Positions 1-7,758 of a DNA stretch of 64,000 bases are shown in pieces. A program made the position numbers and the translations under genes. This DNA is from Stutzerimonas stutzeri (GTDB lineage: Bacteria > Pseudomonadota > Gammaproteobacteria > Pseudomonadales > Pseudomonadaceae). Below the pieces are notes generated by a model. The model saw only the letters and a program-made list of their open reading frames with translations. It was not told where the DNA came from and made no database searches. The stretch spans positions 186,001 to 250,000 of the forward strand of contig NZ_PPXG01000008.1 of NCBI RefSeq assembly GCF_002909485.1, read 5' to 3'. The first letter of the stretch is position 1, and the number at the start of each line of letters is the position of its first letter.

Positions 1-59
1 CTGTGGTGTCCGATCTGCTTGGTACAGGCGGAAACGCCGATCAGGGGCTTGCGCGACAT
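1..59 (-). CDS. spuA: gamma-glutamyl-GABA hydrolase, 5' end only (SpuA/PuuD type)
   Basis: Only the first 19 codons lie in the window, read on the minus strand from the ATG at 59-57. They encode MSRKPLIGVSACTKQIGHH, the typical N-terminus of the class I glutamine amidotransferase family that hydrolyses gamma-glutamyl-GABA (or another gamma-glutamylated polyamine product) to glutamate and GABA. The gene is divergent from the glutamylpolyamine synthetase that starts at 300, as spuA is from spuI in Pseudomonas aeruginosa. The catalytic Cys-His-Glu triad lies outside the window. The call rests on a short peptide plus context. Confidence 0.75.
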   Translation of the reverse strand, partial: MSRKPLIGVSACTKQIGHH

Positions 60-299
60 GGGATACTCGTCGTTCGAATGGGGCATACCGGAGAGTAGTC
101 TTGTTCATTTTTATAGACAATAGCCCGAGCATTGGCCCGGCGCGCAACACCTTCAGCGCGTTCGAGATGCCCCAAAAAAGGCCCATTGTGGGCACTCATG
201 GGGCGCTGGCGGGCTACTATTGACAGTGAACTGGCTTTTCGATTGACTCCCAGACAAGCATCTGATGATTGAAATTTTTAACAATTAAGGTAATTCATC
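60..299. promoter_or_regulatory. divergent spuA/spuI promoter region
   Basis: This 240-bp non-coding stretch separates the divergent spuA and spuI start codons, so it should carry promoters for both. A TTGACA hexamer sits at 220-225 on the plus strand, but no convincing -10 box lies at the right distance. The last 40 bases are AT-rich (ATTTTTAACAATTAAGG) just before the spuI ATG and include an AAGG ribosome-binding site. No RNA gene or repeat is visible. Confidence 0.35.
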
Positions 300-1673
300 A
301 TGGCCCCGCCGCGTGCCGTTCAGCTCAACGAAGCTAACGCATTTCTCAAGGAACATCCGGAGATCCAGTACGTCGATCTGCTGATCACCGACATGAATGG
401 AGTCGTGCGCGGCAAGCGCATCGAGCGTGCCAGCCTGCACAAGGTCTACGAAAAAGGTATCAACCTGCCCGCTTCGCTGTTCGCCCTCGACATCAACGGC
501 ATCACTGTTGAAAGCAGCGGGCTGGGCATGGACATTGGCGACTCCGACCGCACCTGTTTCCCGATCCCCAATACCCTGTGCAAGGAGCCTTGGCAGAAGC
601 GTCCCACCGCGCAGCTGCTGATGACGATGCACGAGCGTGACGGCGACCCCTTCTTTGCCGACCCACGGGAAGTGCTGCGTCAGGTGGTAAGCAAGTTCGA
701 CGAACTGGGCCTGACCATCTGCGCCGCCTTTGAACTCGAGTTCTATCTGATCGATCAGGAAAACATCAACGGCCGGCCGCAACCGCCGCGCTCGCCGATT
801 TCCGGCAAGCGCCCGCACTCTACCCAGGTCTACCTGATCGATGATCTCGACGAATACGTCGACTGCCTGCAGGACATTCTCGAAGGCGCCAAGGAGCAAG
901 GCATTCCGGCTGACGCCATCGTCAAGGAAAGCGCCCCGGCGCAGTTCGAAGTCAACCTGCATCACGTCGCAGACCCGATCAAGGCGTGCGACTACGCAGT
1001 GCTGCTCAAGCGACTGATCAAGAACATCGCCTACGACCATGAGATGGACACAACCTTCATGGCCAAACCCTACCCGGGCCAGGCCGGCAATGGGTTGCAC
1101 GTGCATATCTCGCTGCTCGACAAGAATGGCAACAATATATTCGCCACCGACAACCCGCTGGAAAGCCAGACACTGCGCCATGCCATCGGCGGGTTGCAGG
1201 AGACCATGGCGGCGTCGATGGCCTTCCTCTGCCCGAACGTGAACTCCTACCGCCGCTTCGGTGCGCAGTTCTACGTACCCAATGCGCCCTGTTGGGGCAT
1301 GGACAACCGTACCGTGGCGCTGCGCGTGCCGACCGACAGCCCGGATGCGGTTCGTATCGAGCACCGCGTTGCGGGCGCCGACGCCAACCCCTATCTGCTA
1401 CTGGCAGGGATTCTCGCCGGGGTGCATCACGGCCTGACCAACAAGATCGAGCCGGACGCCCCCATCGAAGGCAACTCCTACGAGCAGGTCGAGCAGAGCC
1501 TGCCGACCAACCTGCGCGACGCCCTGCGCGAGCTGGACGACAGCGAGATCATGGCGCGTTACATCAGTCCCGATTACATCGACATTTTCGTCGCCTGCAA
1601 GGAGAGCGAGCTGGCCGAGTTCGAACACTCGATCTCGGACCTTGAGTACAACTGGTATCTGCATACCGTCTAG
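300..1673 (+). CDS. spuI: glutamate-polyamine ligase (glutamine synthetase family)
   Basis: A 457-residue cytoplasmic glutamine-synthetase-fold enzyme, expected to join glutamate to putrescine or a related polyamine using ATP, the first step of the gamma-glutamylated polyamine catabolic route. The N-terminal beta-grasp region contains YVDLLITDMNGVVRGKR (about residues 23-39). The C-terminal catalytic domain shows the family signatures AFELEFYL, KPYPGQAGNGLHVHIS and the RIEHRVAGADANPYL segment. The ATG at 300 is preceded by AAGG. It is divergent from spuA and followed by aguR, matching the P. aeruginosa spuA-spuI-aguRBA neighbourhood, where spuI (PA0296) rather than spuB is the divergent synthetase. 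The periplasmic binding protein gene that lies between spuI and aguR in P. aeruginosa is absent here. The exact polyamine preference cannot be read from sequence. Confidence 0.88.
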   Translation: MAPPRAVQLNEANAFLKEHPEIQYVDLLITDMNGVVRGKRIERASLHKVYEKGINLPASLFALDINGITVESSGLGMDIGDSDRTCFPIPNTLCKEPWQKRPTAQLLMTMHERDGDPFFADPREVLRQVVSKFDELGLTICAAFELEFYLIDQENINGRPQPPRSPISGKRPHSTQVYLIDDLDEYVDCLQDILEGAKEQGIPADAIVKESAPAQFEVNLHHVADPIKACDYAVLLKRLIKNIAYDHEMDTTFMAKPYPGQAGNGLHVHISLLDKNGNNIFATDNPLESQTLRHAIGGLQETMAASMAFLCPNVNSYRRFGAQFYVPNAPCWGMDNRTVALRVPTDSPDAVRIEHRVAGADANPYLLLAGILAGVHHGLTNKIEPDAPIEGNSYEQVEQSLPTNLRDALRELDDSEIMARYISPDYIDIFVACKESELAEFEHSISDLEYNWYLHTV

Positions 1674-1687
1674 CGCTGCGGCAGCGG

Positions 1688-1715
1688 GCACGGCGGTTTG
1701 CATCCGCCGCCGTGC
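1688..1715 (+). terminator. hairpin after spuI
   Basis: A perfect 9-bp stem, GCACGGCGG (1688-1696) with CCGCCGTGC (1707-1715), and a 10-nt loop lies 14 bases after the spuI stop and 17 bases before the aguR start. There is no U-tract, so it may stabilise the spuI mRNA end or reduce read-through rather than be a classical intrinsic terminator. Confidence 0.4.
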
Positions 1716-1732
1716 TGGCATCAAATAGGCCG

Positions 1733-2383
1733 ATGACCAAACCCAGCCCCGCGACGCCCAGTCGCCGCCCGCGCGCCAGCAGCCAGGCGCGCATCCGCCA
1801 GATTCTTTCCAGCGCCCGCGAACTGCTCGCCGAGCAGGGCGCTGCGACGCTTTCGGTGTACGCGGTGGCCGAGCGCGCCGGCATTCCGCCTTCGTCCGTC
1901 TACCACTTCTTCTCCGGCGTGCCGGCGCTGCTCGCTGCGCTAACGGCGGATGTGCACGCGACGTTCAGAGCCAGCCTCGAGCAACCCATCGATCACCAGA
2001 CACTGACCAGCTGGCGAGACCTGTCGCGGCTGATCGAACAGCGCATGCTGGCGATCTACGAGCAGGATAGCGCCGCCCGCCAGCTGATCCTCGTGCAGCA
2101 CGGCCTCGGCGAGGTGACGCAGACCGATCAACGTCTGGACCTGGAACTCGGCCAGGCCATGCAGGCCGTGTTCGAACGCCATTTCGCCCTGCCGCCGCTA
2201 CCGCATGACATCGATGTGTTTGCCATGGCCGTGGAACTTGGCGACCGCGTCTATGCTCGATCCATACAGCTTTACGGCAGCCTCACGCCACGCATGGCCG
2301 AAGAGGGCATGCGAGTGTTCGATGCGTATCTTGGTCTGTATCTGCCGCCGTGCCTACCGAAACGGGAATTGCCGGCGTTCTGA
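1733..2383 (+). CDS. aguR: TetR-family repressor of agmatine genes
   Basis: A 216-residue TetR/AcrR-type repressor. A basic N-terminus leads into a helix-turn-helix (about residues 22-68) with AAERAGIPPSSVYHFF-like features (here AVAERAGIPPSSVYHFF). The remainder is the all-helical ligand-binding and dimer domain. It lies immediately upstream of aguB and aguA, as in P. aeruginosa, where AguR represses aguBA and agmatine or N-carbamoylputrescine relieves repression. The start chosen is the ATG at 1733, because an upstream in-frame start at 1712 falls inside the spuI hairpin and adds no conserved sequence. Clustered inverted repeats begin over its own stop codon (see 2384-2480) and are probable operators. 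The effector is inferred from context. Confidence 0.82.
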   Translation: MTKPSPATPSRRPRASSQARIRQILSSARELLAEQGAATLSVYAVAERAGIPPSSVYHFFSGVPALLAALTADVHATFRASLEQPIDHQTLTSWRDLSRLIEQRMLAIYEQDSAARQLILVQHGLGEVTQTDQRLDLELGQAMQAVFERHFALPPLPHDIDVFAMAVELGDRVYARSIQLYGSLTPRMAEEGMRVFDAYLGLYLPPCLPKRELPAF

Positions 2384-2480
2384 TCGATAGTTATCGATAA
2401 ACGGTTTGGTTATCTTCTTTCTAACATGGAGTTTCCACTATCAATCCGGATAACTATCGAATAAATTTGCGCTTCGATAG
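2384..2480 (+). promoter_or_regulatory. probable AguR operators before aguB
   Basis: The aguR-aguB spacer carries a perfect 12-bp inverted repeat, TCGATAGTTATC (2384-2395) and GATAACTATCGA (2449-2460). The first arm is itself a palindrome (CGATAGTTATCG, 2385-2396), and a third half-site TCGATAG lies at 2474-2480, 35 bases before the aguB ATG. Clustered palindromes between a TetR gene and its presumed targets are what an AguR-controlled promoter should look like. The assignment to AguR is inferred. Confidence 0.6.
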
Positions 2481-2514
2481 CCGTCGCCCTTTCCACCGCA
2501 GCCGCGAGGTTTCC

Positions 2515-3396
2515 ATGTCCCGAGTCGTTACCGTAGCCGCCACCCAGATGGCCTGTTCCTGGGATAGCCAGGCCAACATCGCCAATGCTGACAAGCTGGT
2601 GCGCGAGGCCGCCGCCAAGGGCGCGCAGATCATCCTCATTCAGGAGCTGTTCGAGACGCCCTACTTTTGCCAGAAGCCCAATGCCGAGTACCTGCAGCTG
2701 GCGACGCCGGTCGAGGAAAACCCGGCCATCCAGTATTTCCAGAAGGTCGCCGCCGAGCTGCAGGTGGTGCTGCCGATCAGCTTCTTCGAGCTGGCCGGGC
2801 GGGCACGCTTCAACTCCATCGCCATCATCGATGCCGACGGCAAGCTGCTCGGCGTCTACCGCAAGAGCCACATCCCGGACGGCCCCGGGTATCACGAGAA
2901 GTACTACTTCAACCCGGGCGACACCGGCTTCAAGGTTTGGAATACCCGCTACGCCAAGATCGGCGTGGCCATCTGCTGGGATCAGTGGTTCCCCGAAACC
3001 GCGCGCAGCATGGCGCTGATGGGCGCGGAACTGTTGTTCTACCCGACCGCCATCGGCAGCGAGCCGCATGACCCGAACATCACTTCGCGCGACCACTGGC
3101 AGCGCGTGCAGCAGGGCCATGCCGGCGCCAACCTGATGCCGCTGATCGCCAGCAACCGCATCGGCCGCGAAGAACAGGACGGCTACGACATCACCTTCTA
3201 CGGCTCCTCGTTCATCGCCGACCAGTTCGGTGCCAAGGTCGAGGAAATGGACGAAACCAGCGAAGGCGTGCTGGTGCACCAGTTCGATCTCGACCAGCTG
3301 GAACACATCCGCAGCGCCTGGGGCGTGTTCCGCGATCGCCGGCCGAATCTCTACGGCTCGATCCGGACTCTGGACGGCTCGCAGCCGTCAGAGTGA
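2515..3396 (+). CDS. aguB: N-carbamoylputrescine amidase
   Basis: A 293-residue cytosolic nitrilase-superfamily amidohydrolase. It converts N-carbamoylputrescine to putrescine, CO2 and ammonia in the agmatine pathway. The Glu-Lys-Cys catalytic triad is visible in ILIQELFETPYF (Glu), YRKSHIPDGPGYHEKYYF (Lys) and GVAICWDQWFPE (Cys). The start is ATG 2515, because the sequence MSRVVTVAATQMAC begins the conserved fold; a TTG at 2467 would run through the operator region. It is followed 65 bp later by aguA on the same strand, so the two are probably co-transcribed under AguR control. Length and motifs agree closely with known AguB. Confidence 0.92.
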   Translation: MSRVVTVAATQMACSWDSQANIANADKLVREAAAKGAQIILIQELFETPYFCQKPNAEYLQLATPVEENPAIQYFQKVAAELQVVLPISFFELAGRARFNSIAIIDADGKLLGVYRKSHIPDGPGYHEKYYFNPGDTGFKVWNTRYAKIGVAICWDQWFPETARSMALMGAELLFYPTAIGSEPHDPNITSRDHWQRVQQGHAGANLMPLIASNRIGREEQDGYDITFYGSSFIADQFGAKVEEMDETSEGVLVHQFDLDQLEHIRSAWGVFRDRRPNLYGSIRTLDGSQPSE

Positions 3397-3461
3397 GTCG
3401 CGCGCCCGCCGCTACGAACCACGGGAAAGGCCTGCCCTTTCCCGCTTCATGAGAGATACAG

Positions 3462-4568
3462 ATGACCACGCTGACCACCACGCCGCGTACCGATGGCTAC
3501 TTCATGCCCGCGGAATGGGCACCGCACAGCCAGACCTGGATGGTCTGGCCGCAACGCCCGGACAACTGGCGTGACAACGGCGCGCCTGCGCAGGCCGCTT
3601 TCACAGCCGTCGCCAAGGCCACCGCCCGCTTCGAGCCGGTCACCGTGTGTGCCAGTGCTGAGCAATACCTGGCAGCCCGTGCGGCTCTGGATGACCCGCG
3701 CATCCGCGTGGTGGAACTGAGCACCGACGACGCCTGGGTGCGCGACACCGGGCCGACGTTCGTCATCGACGACCACGGCGGCCTGCGCGGCGTCGACTGG
3801 ACCTTCAATGCCTGGGGTGGCGAAGACGGCGGGCTCTATGCCGACTGGCGGCGCGACGACGAAGTGGCGCGCAAGATCCTCGAAATCGAGTACTGCGACC
3901 GCTACCGCACCGAGGGCTTCGTGCTTGAAGGCGGCTCGATCCATGTCGACGGCGAAGGCACGCTGATCACCACCGAGGAATGCCTGCTCAATCGCAACCG
4001 CAACCCCCACTTATCGCGCGAACAGATCGAGGCGGTGCTGCGGGAACAGCTGGCGGTCGACAGCATCATCTGGCTGCCCCACGGCCTGTTCAACGACGAG
4101 ACCGACGGCCACGTCGACAACTTCTGCTGTTTCGTGCGCCCAGGTGAAGTGCTGCTGGCCTGGACCGACGACCCGACCAATCCCAACTTCGAGCGCTGCC
4201 AGTCCGCCATGGCCGTGCTGGAGAACACCCGCGACGCCAAGGGCCGCGCGCTGACCGTACACAAGATGCCGATTCCCGGCCCGCTGCATGCGACTGCCGA
4301 GGAATGCGCCGGGGTGCTCGCGCTGGACGGCAGCCAGCCGCGCGACCCGTCGATCCGCCTGGCCGGCAGCTACGTGAACTTTCTCATCGTCAACGGCGGG
4401 ATCATCGCGCCGGCCTTCGGCGACCCGCTGGATGCCGAAGCCGAGCGCATCCTGGCGCAGGTCTTTCCGGAGCATCAAGTCGTCATGGTGCCTGGCCGCG
4501 AGATCCTGCTCGGCGGGGGCAACATCCACTGCATCACCCAGCAGCAACCGGCGCCGCTGGCGCGCTGA
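3462..4568 (+). CDS. aguA: agmatine deiminase
   Basis: A 368-residue guanidino-group-modifying enzyme of the peptidylarginine-deiminase superfamily. It hydrolyses agmatine to N-carbamoylputrescine and ammonia, supplying the substrate of the adjacent AguB. Catalytic segments are visible: [10 protein letters not shown] (substrate-binding acidic residue), [24 protein letters not shown] (His) and the C-terminal [14 protein letters not shown] with the nucleophilic Cys. The start ATG 3462 precedes the typical [16 protein letters not shown]-terminus. Together with spuI and spuA the locus lets the cell use agmatine and putrescine as carbon and nitrogen sources. Confidence 0.94.
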   Translation: MTTLTTTPRTDGYFMPAEWAPHSQTWMVWPQRPDNWRDNGAPAQAAFTAVAKATARFEPVTVCASAEQYLAARAALDDPRIRVVELSTDDAWVRDTGPTFVIDDHGGLRGVDWTFNAWGGEDGGLYADWRRDDEVARKILEIEYCDRYRTEGFVLEGGSIHVDGEGTLITTEECLLNRNRNPHLSREQIEAVLREQLAVDSIIWLPHGLFNDETDGHVDNFCCFVRPGEVLLAWTDDPTNPNFERCQSAMAVLENTRDAKGRALTVHKMPIPGPLHATAEECAGVLALDGSQPRDPSIRLAGSYVNFLIVNGGIIAPAFGDPLDAEAERILAQVFPEHQVVMVPGREILLGGGNIHCITQQQPAPLAR

Positions 4569-4617
4569 TCCACGCTGCATCGAAACCCGATGCCTGCTTC
4601 AGGCACGAGGAGGTCCG

Positions 4618-5022
4618 ATGGAGTTTCTGGTAAATCTGGATGTCGACGACCTCGAGCAGGCCGTCGATTTTTACGGGTCGGTTTTCGGTCTACAGGTTGG
4701 GCGCCGCCTTGGCACGTTCGCTGTGGAGATGCTGGGCGGACCGACACCGATCTATCTTCTGCTCAAGGAAGCCGGTAGCGCAGCTACGCCGGGCGCGGTC
4801 CAATCGCGAGACTACGGGCGGCACTGGACACCGATCCATCTGGATTTCGTCGTCGAGAACATCGAGGCCGCGACGGCAAGGGCTGTAGCCCACGGCGCGC
4901 GGTTGGAGCAGCCGATAGTGGCCAAGGCTGGGCACAAGCTGGCGCTGATGGCCGATCCGTTCGGCCATGGCTTCTGCCTGCTGCAGTTCGTTGGTCAGGG
5001 TTACGACGAGTTGGCGATCTAA
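4618..5022 (+). CDS. VOC (glyoxalase/bleomycin-resistance fold) protein
   Basis: A 134-residue protein with the vicinal-oxygen-chelate fold. It opens with VNLDVDDLEQAVDFYGSVFG and ends with MADPFGHGFCLLQF, the two typical ends of the paired beta-alpha-beta-beta-beta modules. Proteins of this family bind a metal and act as lyases, dioxygenases or small-molecule-binding proteins, and its substrate cannot be deduced. A strong AGGAGG ribosome-binding site sits just before ATG 4618. It follows aguA by 49 bp and may be read from the same transcript. It converges with the diguanylate cyclase at 5067. Confidence 0.75.
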   Translation: MEFLVNLDVDDLEQAVDFYGSVFGLQVGRRLGTFAVEMLGGPTPIYLLLKEAGSAATPGAVQSRDYGRHWTPIHLDFVVENIEAATARAVAHGARLEQPIVAKAGHKLALMADPFGHGFCLLQFVGQGYDELAI

Positions 5023-5026
5023 GGCG

Positions 5027-5054
5027 CAGACCGGGCAGCCTTCAGCCCGGTCTG
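5027..5054. terminator. bidirectional terminator between VOC gene and diguanylate cyclase
   Basis: A perfect 10-bp stem, CAGACCGGGC (5027-5036) with GCCCGGTCTG (5045-5054), and an 8-nt loop sits in the 44-bp gap between two convergent genes. The T-tract is poor on both sides, but position and stability fit a shared terminator. Confidence 0.6.
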
Positions 5055-5066
5055 TTCAGTCGTAGC

Positions 5067-6068
5067 TCAGCCGATAATTACCTGGTTCTTGCCCAAGCGT
5101 TTGGCGGTGTACATCGCCGCGTCGGCACGGGCGAATACCGAGCTCAGGTCGGCATCGCTGGCCTTGAGATAGGTCAGACCAAGACTGGCCGTGACCCGGA
5201 AGCGCTCGCCATTTTCGGCGGTGAACACCACGCGCTCGATCTCGCGCTGCAGGCGCTCGGCGATCTGCTCGGCCAGGTCCGGTTGGCAGCCTGGCAGCAC
5301 GGCGGCGAATTCCTCACCGCCAATGCGCCCGAACAAGTCGCTCTGCCGCAGTACGGAGGCCCCGCAACGGGCCACTTTCTGTAGCACCTGATCGCCCATC
5401 TGGTGGCCGTGGGTGTCGTTGATGCGCTTGAAGTCATCGATGTCCAGCAGCAGGAAGCCCAGTGGTGAAGCGAACTGCCGGGCGCGCTCGAACTCGGCAC
5501 GGGCGCACTCGAAGAAGTGCCGGCGGTTGCTGCTCTGGGTCAGCACATCGGTCGTTGCCAGGCGTTGCAGTTCGCCTTCGAGCTGCTTCTTCTCGGTGAT
5601 GTCCTCGGCGATGCCGACGATGATCGGGCCCTGACCATGCTCGGCCTTGCGCCCGATGAAGCACTTGTCGCTCAGCCAGCGCAGTTGTCCGTCGCCACGA
5701 ATGATGCGGTACTCGCGGGTTTCCACCGCGCCTTCATCGAGTACGGCGAGCATGCTCTTTTGTGCATATTCCACGTCATCGGGGTAGATCGCATTTCGCC
5801 ACTCGCCGTAGTCGGCCAGCAGCAGCGCCGGTGAGCGGCCGAAGATGCGTTCGTAGGCGGGGCTGACATAGATCATCCGCTGCGCCTGCCAGTCGAAGGC
5901 CCAGAGCACTGCATTGACGCCGCCCAGCAGCGTGCTGAAGAGTTGTTCCCGCTCGCCAAGACGCGCCGCTTCTGCCCGTGCATGCATCAGCGCAAGCAGT
6001 GTCTGCGCGTCCCCGCCGCCCGGCAGCATTCTCATTCCCGAGTCACCCTGATTGGTTGCCAGCTGCAT
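5067..6068 (-). CDS. PAS-GGDEF diguanylate cyclase
   Basis: A 333-residue soluble protein. A PAS domain (about residues 30-155) ends in the PAC-type VGIAEDITEKKQLEGEL linker and is followed by a GGDEF domain. The active-site motif is GGEEF at residues 250-254. An RxxD inhibitory site (RQSD) lies exactly five residues before it, so it should be an active, product-inhibited diguanylate cyclase making c-di-GMP. An in-frame ATG at 6098 would add ten basic residues; ATG 6068 is preferred because it begins a less unusual N-terminus. No membrane segments are seen. A PAS-GGDEF gene (PA0290) also lies next to the agu region in P. aeruginosa. The signal sensed by the PAS domain is unknown. Confidence 0.85.
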   Translation of the reverse strand: MQLATNQGDSGMRMLPGGGDAQTLLALMHARAEAARLGEREQLFSTLLGGVNAVLWAFDWQAQRMIYVSPAYERIFGRSPALLLADYGEWRNAIYPDDVEYAQKSMLAVLDEGAVETREYRIIRGDGQLRWLSDKCFIGRKAEHGQGPIIVGIAEDITEKKQLEGELQRLATTDVLTQSSNRRHFFECARAEFERARQFASPLGFLLLDIDDFKRINDTHGHQMGDQVLQKVARCGASVLRQSDLFGRIGGEEFAAVLPGCQPDLAEQIAERLQREIERVVFTAENGERFRVTASLGLTYLKASDADLSSVFARADAAMYTAKRLGKNQVIIG

Positions 6069-6196
6069 AGCCTTCTTCCTGAAACGACCGCCGCGCATGG
6101 CAGCGGTACTGCATAGAATAAAGAATGCTGTTCAGAGCGGCGCCAGGGCGCAAAGTTCCGGGCGCAGCGGCGCCCGATACTTGCGCTGATCGAAGG

Positions 6197-7387
6197 TCAG
6201 GCGGGGGCGACGGACGGCCGCAGGGAGTAGGTCCGCAGGTGTCCGGCAAATTCACGCAGCGACTGGATGCCGCTGGCTTCGGCCTCCTGAATCCATTGCT
6301 TGATGGCTGCCAGCATGTCGTGGCCGTTGGAGCTGGTTCGCGTCCAGATCTGCTGCAGTGCCAGGCGCTTTTCGTAGATCACCTTGAGCGCCTGGCTCTG
6401 CGCCAGCATGACGTCTATATGCGCCTGTTGCTCTTCCTGCAGCAAACTCGGCTCGCGCGACAAAAGGCGCTTGGCCCGGCGCAGTTGGTGGCGCAAGGTT
6501 TCGTCGGCACGCCCGAGCTCCTGGCGTACCAGCGGCACGATGACCAACTTGCGGTACTGCGCCATGATCTGGAAGCGGTTGTTGAGGATTGCCATGGCGC
6601 TGTCCATGTCCAGCTGCTGCTTGCCCTCGATACGATGAGCGATGGGTGCGGTGCGGTTGACCTTGGCCAGCCCGAGGAGGCTGAACAAGCGAATCCAGGC
6701 CCAGCCCATGTCGAACTCCCACTTGCGTACCGACAGCTTGGCCGAGTTCGGATAGGTATGGTGGTTGTTGTGCAGCTCTTCACCACCGATGATGATGCCC
6801 CAGGGCATCAGGTTGGTCGCCGCATCGCGACATTCGAAGTTGCGATAACCGACCGCATGGCCGAGGCCATTGACCACCCCGGCAGCCCAGAACGGAATCC
6901 AGATCATCTGCACCGCCCAGATGCTCAGGCCGACGACGCCGAACAGTGCCAGATCGATCAGCAGCATCAGCACGATGCCGGCATTGGGAAAGCGCGAATA
7001 CAGGTTGCGCTCGATCCAGTCGTCCGGACAGTTCTTGCCGTAGATACGCAGCGTCTCTTCGTTCTTCGCCTCCTCCATGTACAGCTCGGCGCCTTTGCGT
7101 ACGACCGTGGCAAGGCCCTTGTGCACGGGGCTATGCGGGTCATCGGGGGTTTCGCATTTGGCGTGGTGCTTGCGGTGGATGGCGGTCCACTCGCGAGTGT
7201 TCATCGCCGTGGTCAGCCACAGCCAGAAGCGGAAGAAGTGCTTGAGCGCCGGATGCAGCTCCAGCGAGCGATGCGCCGAATAACGGTGCAGGTAGACCGT
7301 GACGCTGACGATGGTGACGTGAGTCAGCAACAGCGTGGTCGCGATGAGCTGCCAGACGGACAGGTCGAGTAAACCGGTATGCCACAT
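6197..7387 (-). CDS. desA: membrane fatty-acid desaturase (DesA type)
   Basis: A 396-residue integral membrane desaturase. The three histidine boxes that bind the di-iron centre are visible: HRYSAH (residues 34-39), HRKHH (71-75) and HNNHH (206-210), plus a His at 177 in GLGHAVGYRNFE. Hydrophobic segments occur at about 10-32, 45-62, 133-155 and 158-175. The family introduces a cis double bond into acyl chains of membrane lipids; the P. aeruginosa DesA of similar length acts at position 9 of phospholipid acyl chains, especially when oxygen is limiting. The last 130 residues form a long polar helical tail. It is followed by the diguanylate cyclase on the same strand, 129 bp apart. Chain-length and position specificity are inferred. 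Confidence 0.85.
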   Translation of the reverse strand: MWHTGLLDLSVWQLIATTLLLTHVTIVSVTVYLHRYSAHRSLELHPALKHFFRFWLWLTTAMNTREWTAIHRKHHAKCETPDDPHSPVHKGLATVVRKGAELYMEEAKNEETLRIYGKNCPDDWIERNLYSRFPNAGIVLMLLIDLALFGVVGLSIWAVQMIWIPFWAAGVVNGLGHAVGYRNFECRDAATNLMPWGIIIGGEELHNNHHTYPNSAKLSVRKWEFDMGWAWIRLFSLLGLAKVNRTAPIAHRIEGKQQLDMDSAMAILNNRFQIMAQYRKLVIVPLVRQELGRADETLRHQLRRAKRLLSREPSLLQEEQQAHIDVMLAQSQALKVIYEKRLALQQIWTRTSSNGHDMLAAIKQWIQEAEASGIQSLREFAGHLRTYSLRPSVAPA

Positions 7388-7758
7388 AGTTACGGGTGCC
7401 TCTTGAATAGATGTGCGGCAGCGAAGCTTGCGCCAGCGCCAGCCTTCTTGCAGCCTAACATTACCCTGTTGCGAGTCTAGAAAACCGGCCGACCGACCGT
7501 CGCAAAGCTGGTGATTTTTTAGCCAGCGCCCGCTGCAATCTCTACGCTATTTAGGATGGAGTCCGCTTCGAATTCATATCCTGTAAGCAGGACTCGCTAC
7601 CGGCTGTGCTGGCATAGCGCTATCATTGCTTTCTTTCGTTCTGGAAAGTTGCGGCTCATGCAAATGTCGTACGTCGGGTCCCGCTCTACGCAGCTTGAAT
7701 GCCGCGTAATCCCAGGCGTCGTCGAGCGCAGCATTTCCTGTCTTCGGCCGGCCCGCCG
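7388..7758. other. 371-bp non-coding region between desA and the kinase cluster
   Basis: This divergent gap must hold the promoters of desA (minus) and of the first kinase gene (plus). I see no strong sigma-70 boxes, no sigma-54 site and no clear palindrome. A 68-codon frame on the plus strand (7556-7762) overlaps the kinase start but does not resemble a protein. The base composition is slightly more AT-rich than the surroundings (TGATTTTTTAGCC near 7510). Confidence 0.5.

Noticed and set aside
220..248. TTGACA as a sigma-70 promoter for spuI
   Set aside because: The hexamer is perfect for -35, but the sequence at the -10 distance (TTGACT) is a poor match, so it is kept only as a remark in the intergenic entry.
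285..1364. A 359-codon frame on the minus strand opposite spuI
   Set aside because: It is a shadow of the high third-position GC of spuI. The peptide has no recognisable domain and the plus strand has a complete glutamine-synthetase family protein.
6160..6175. GGGCGC-AGCG-GCGCCC hairpin after desA as a terminator
   Set aside because: The stem is short and no T-run follows on the minus strand; random GC-rich hairpins of this size are common here.
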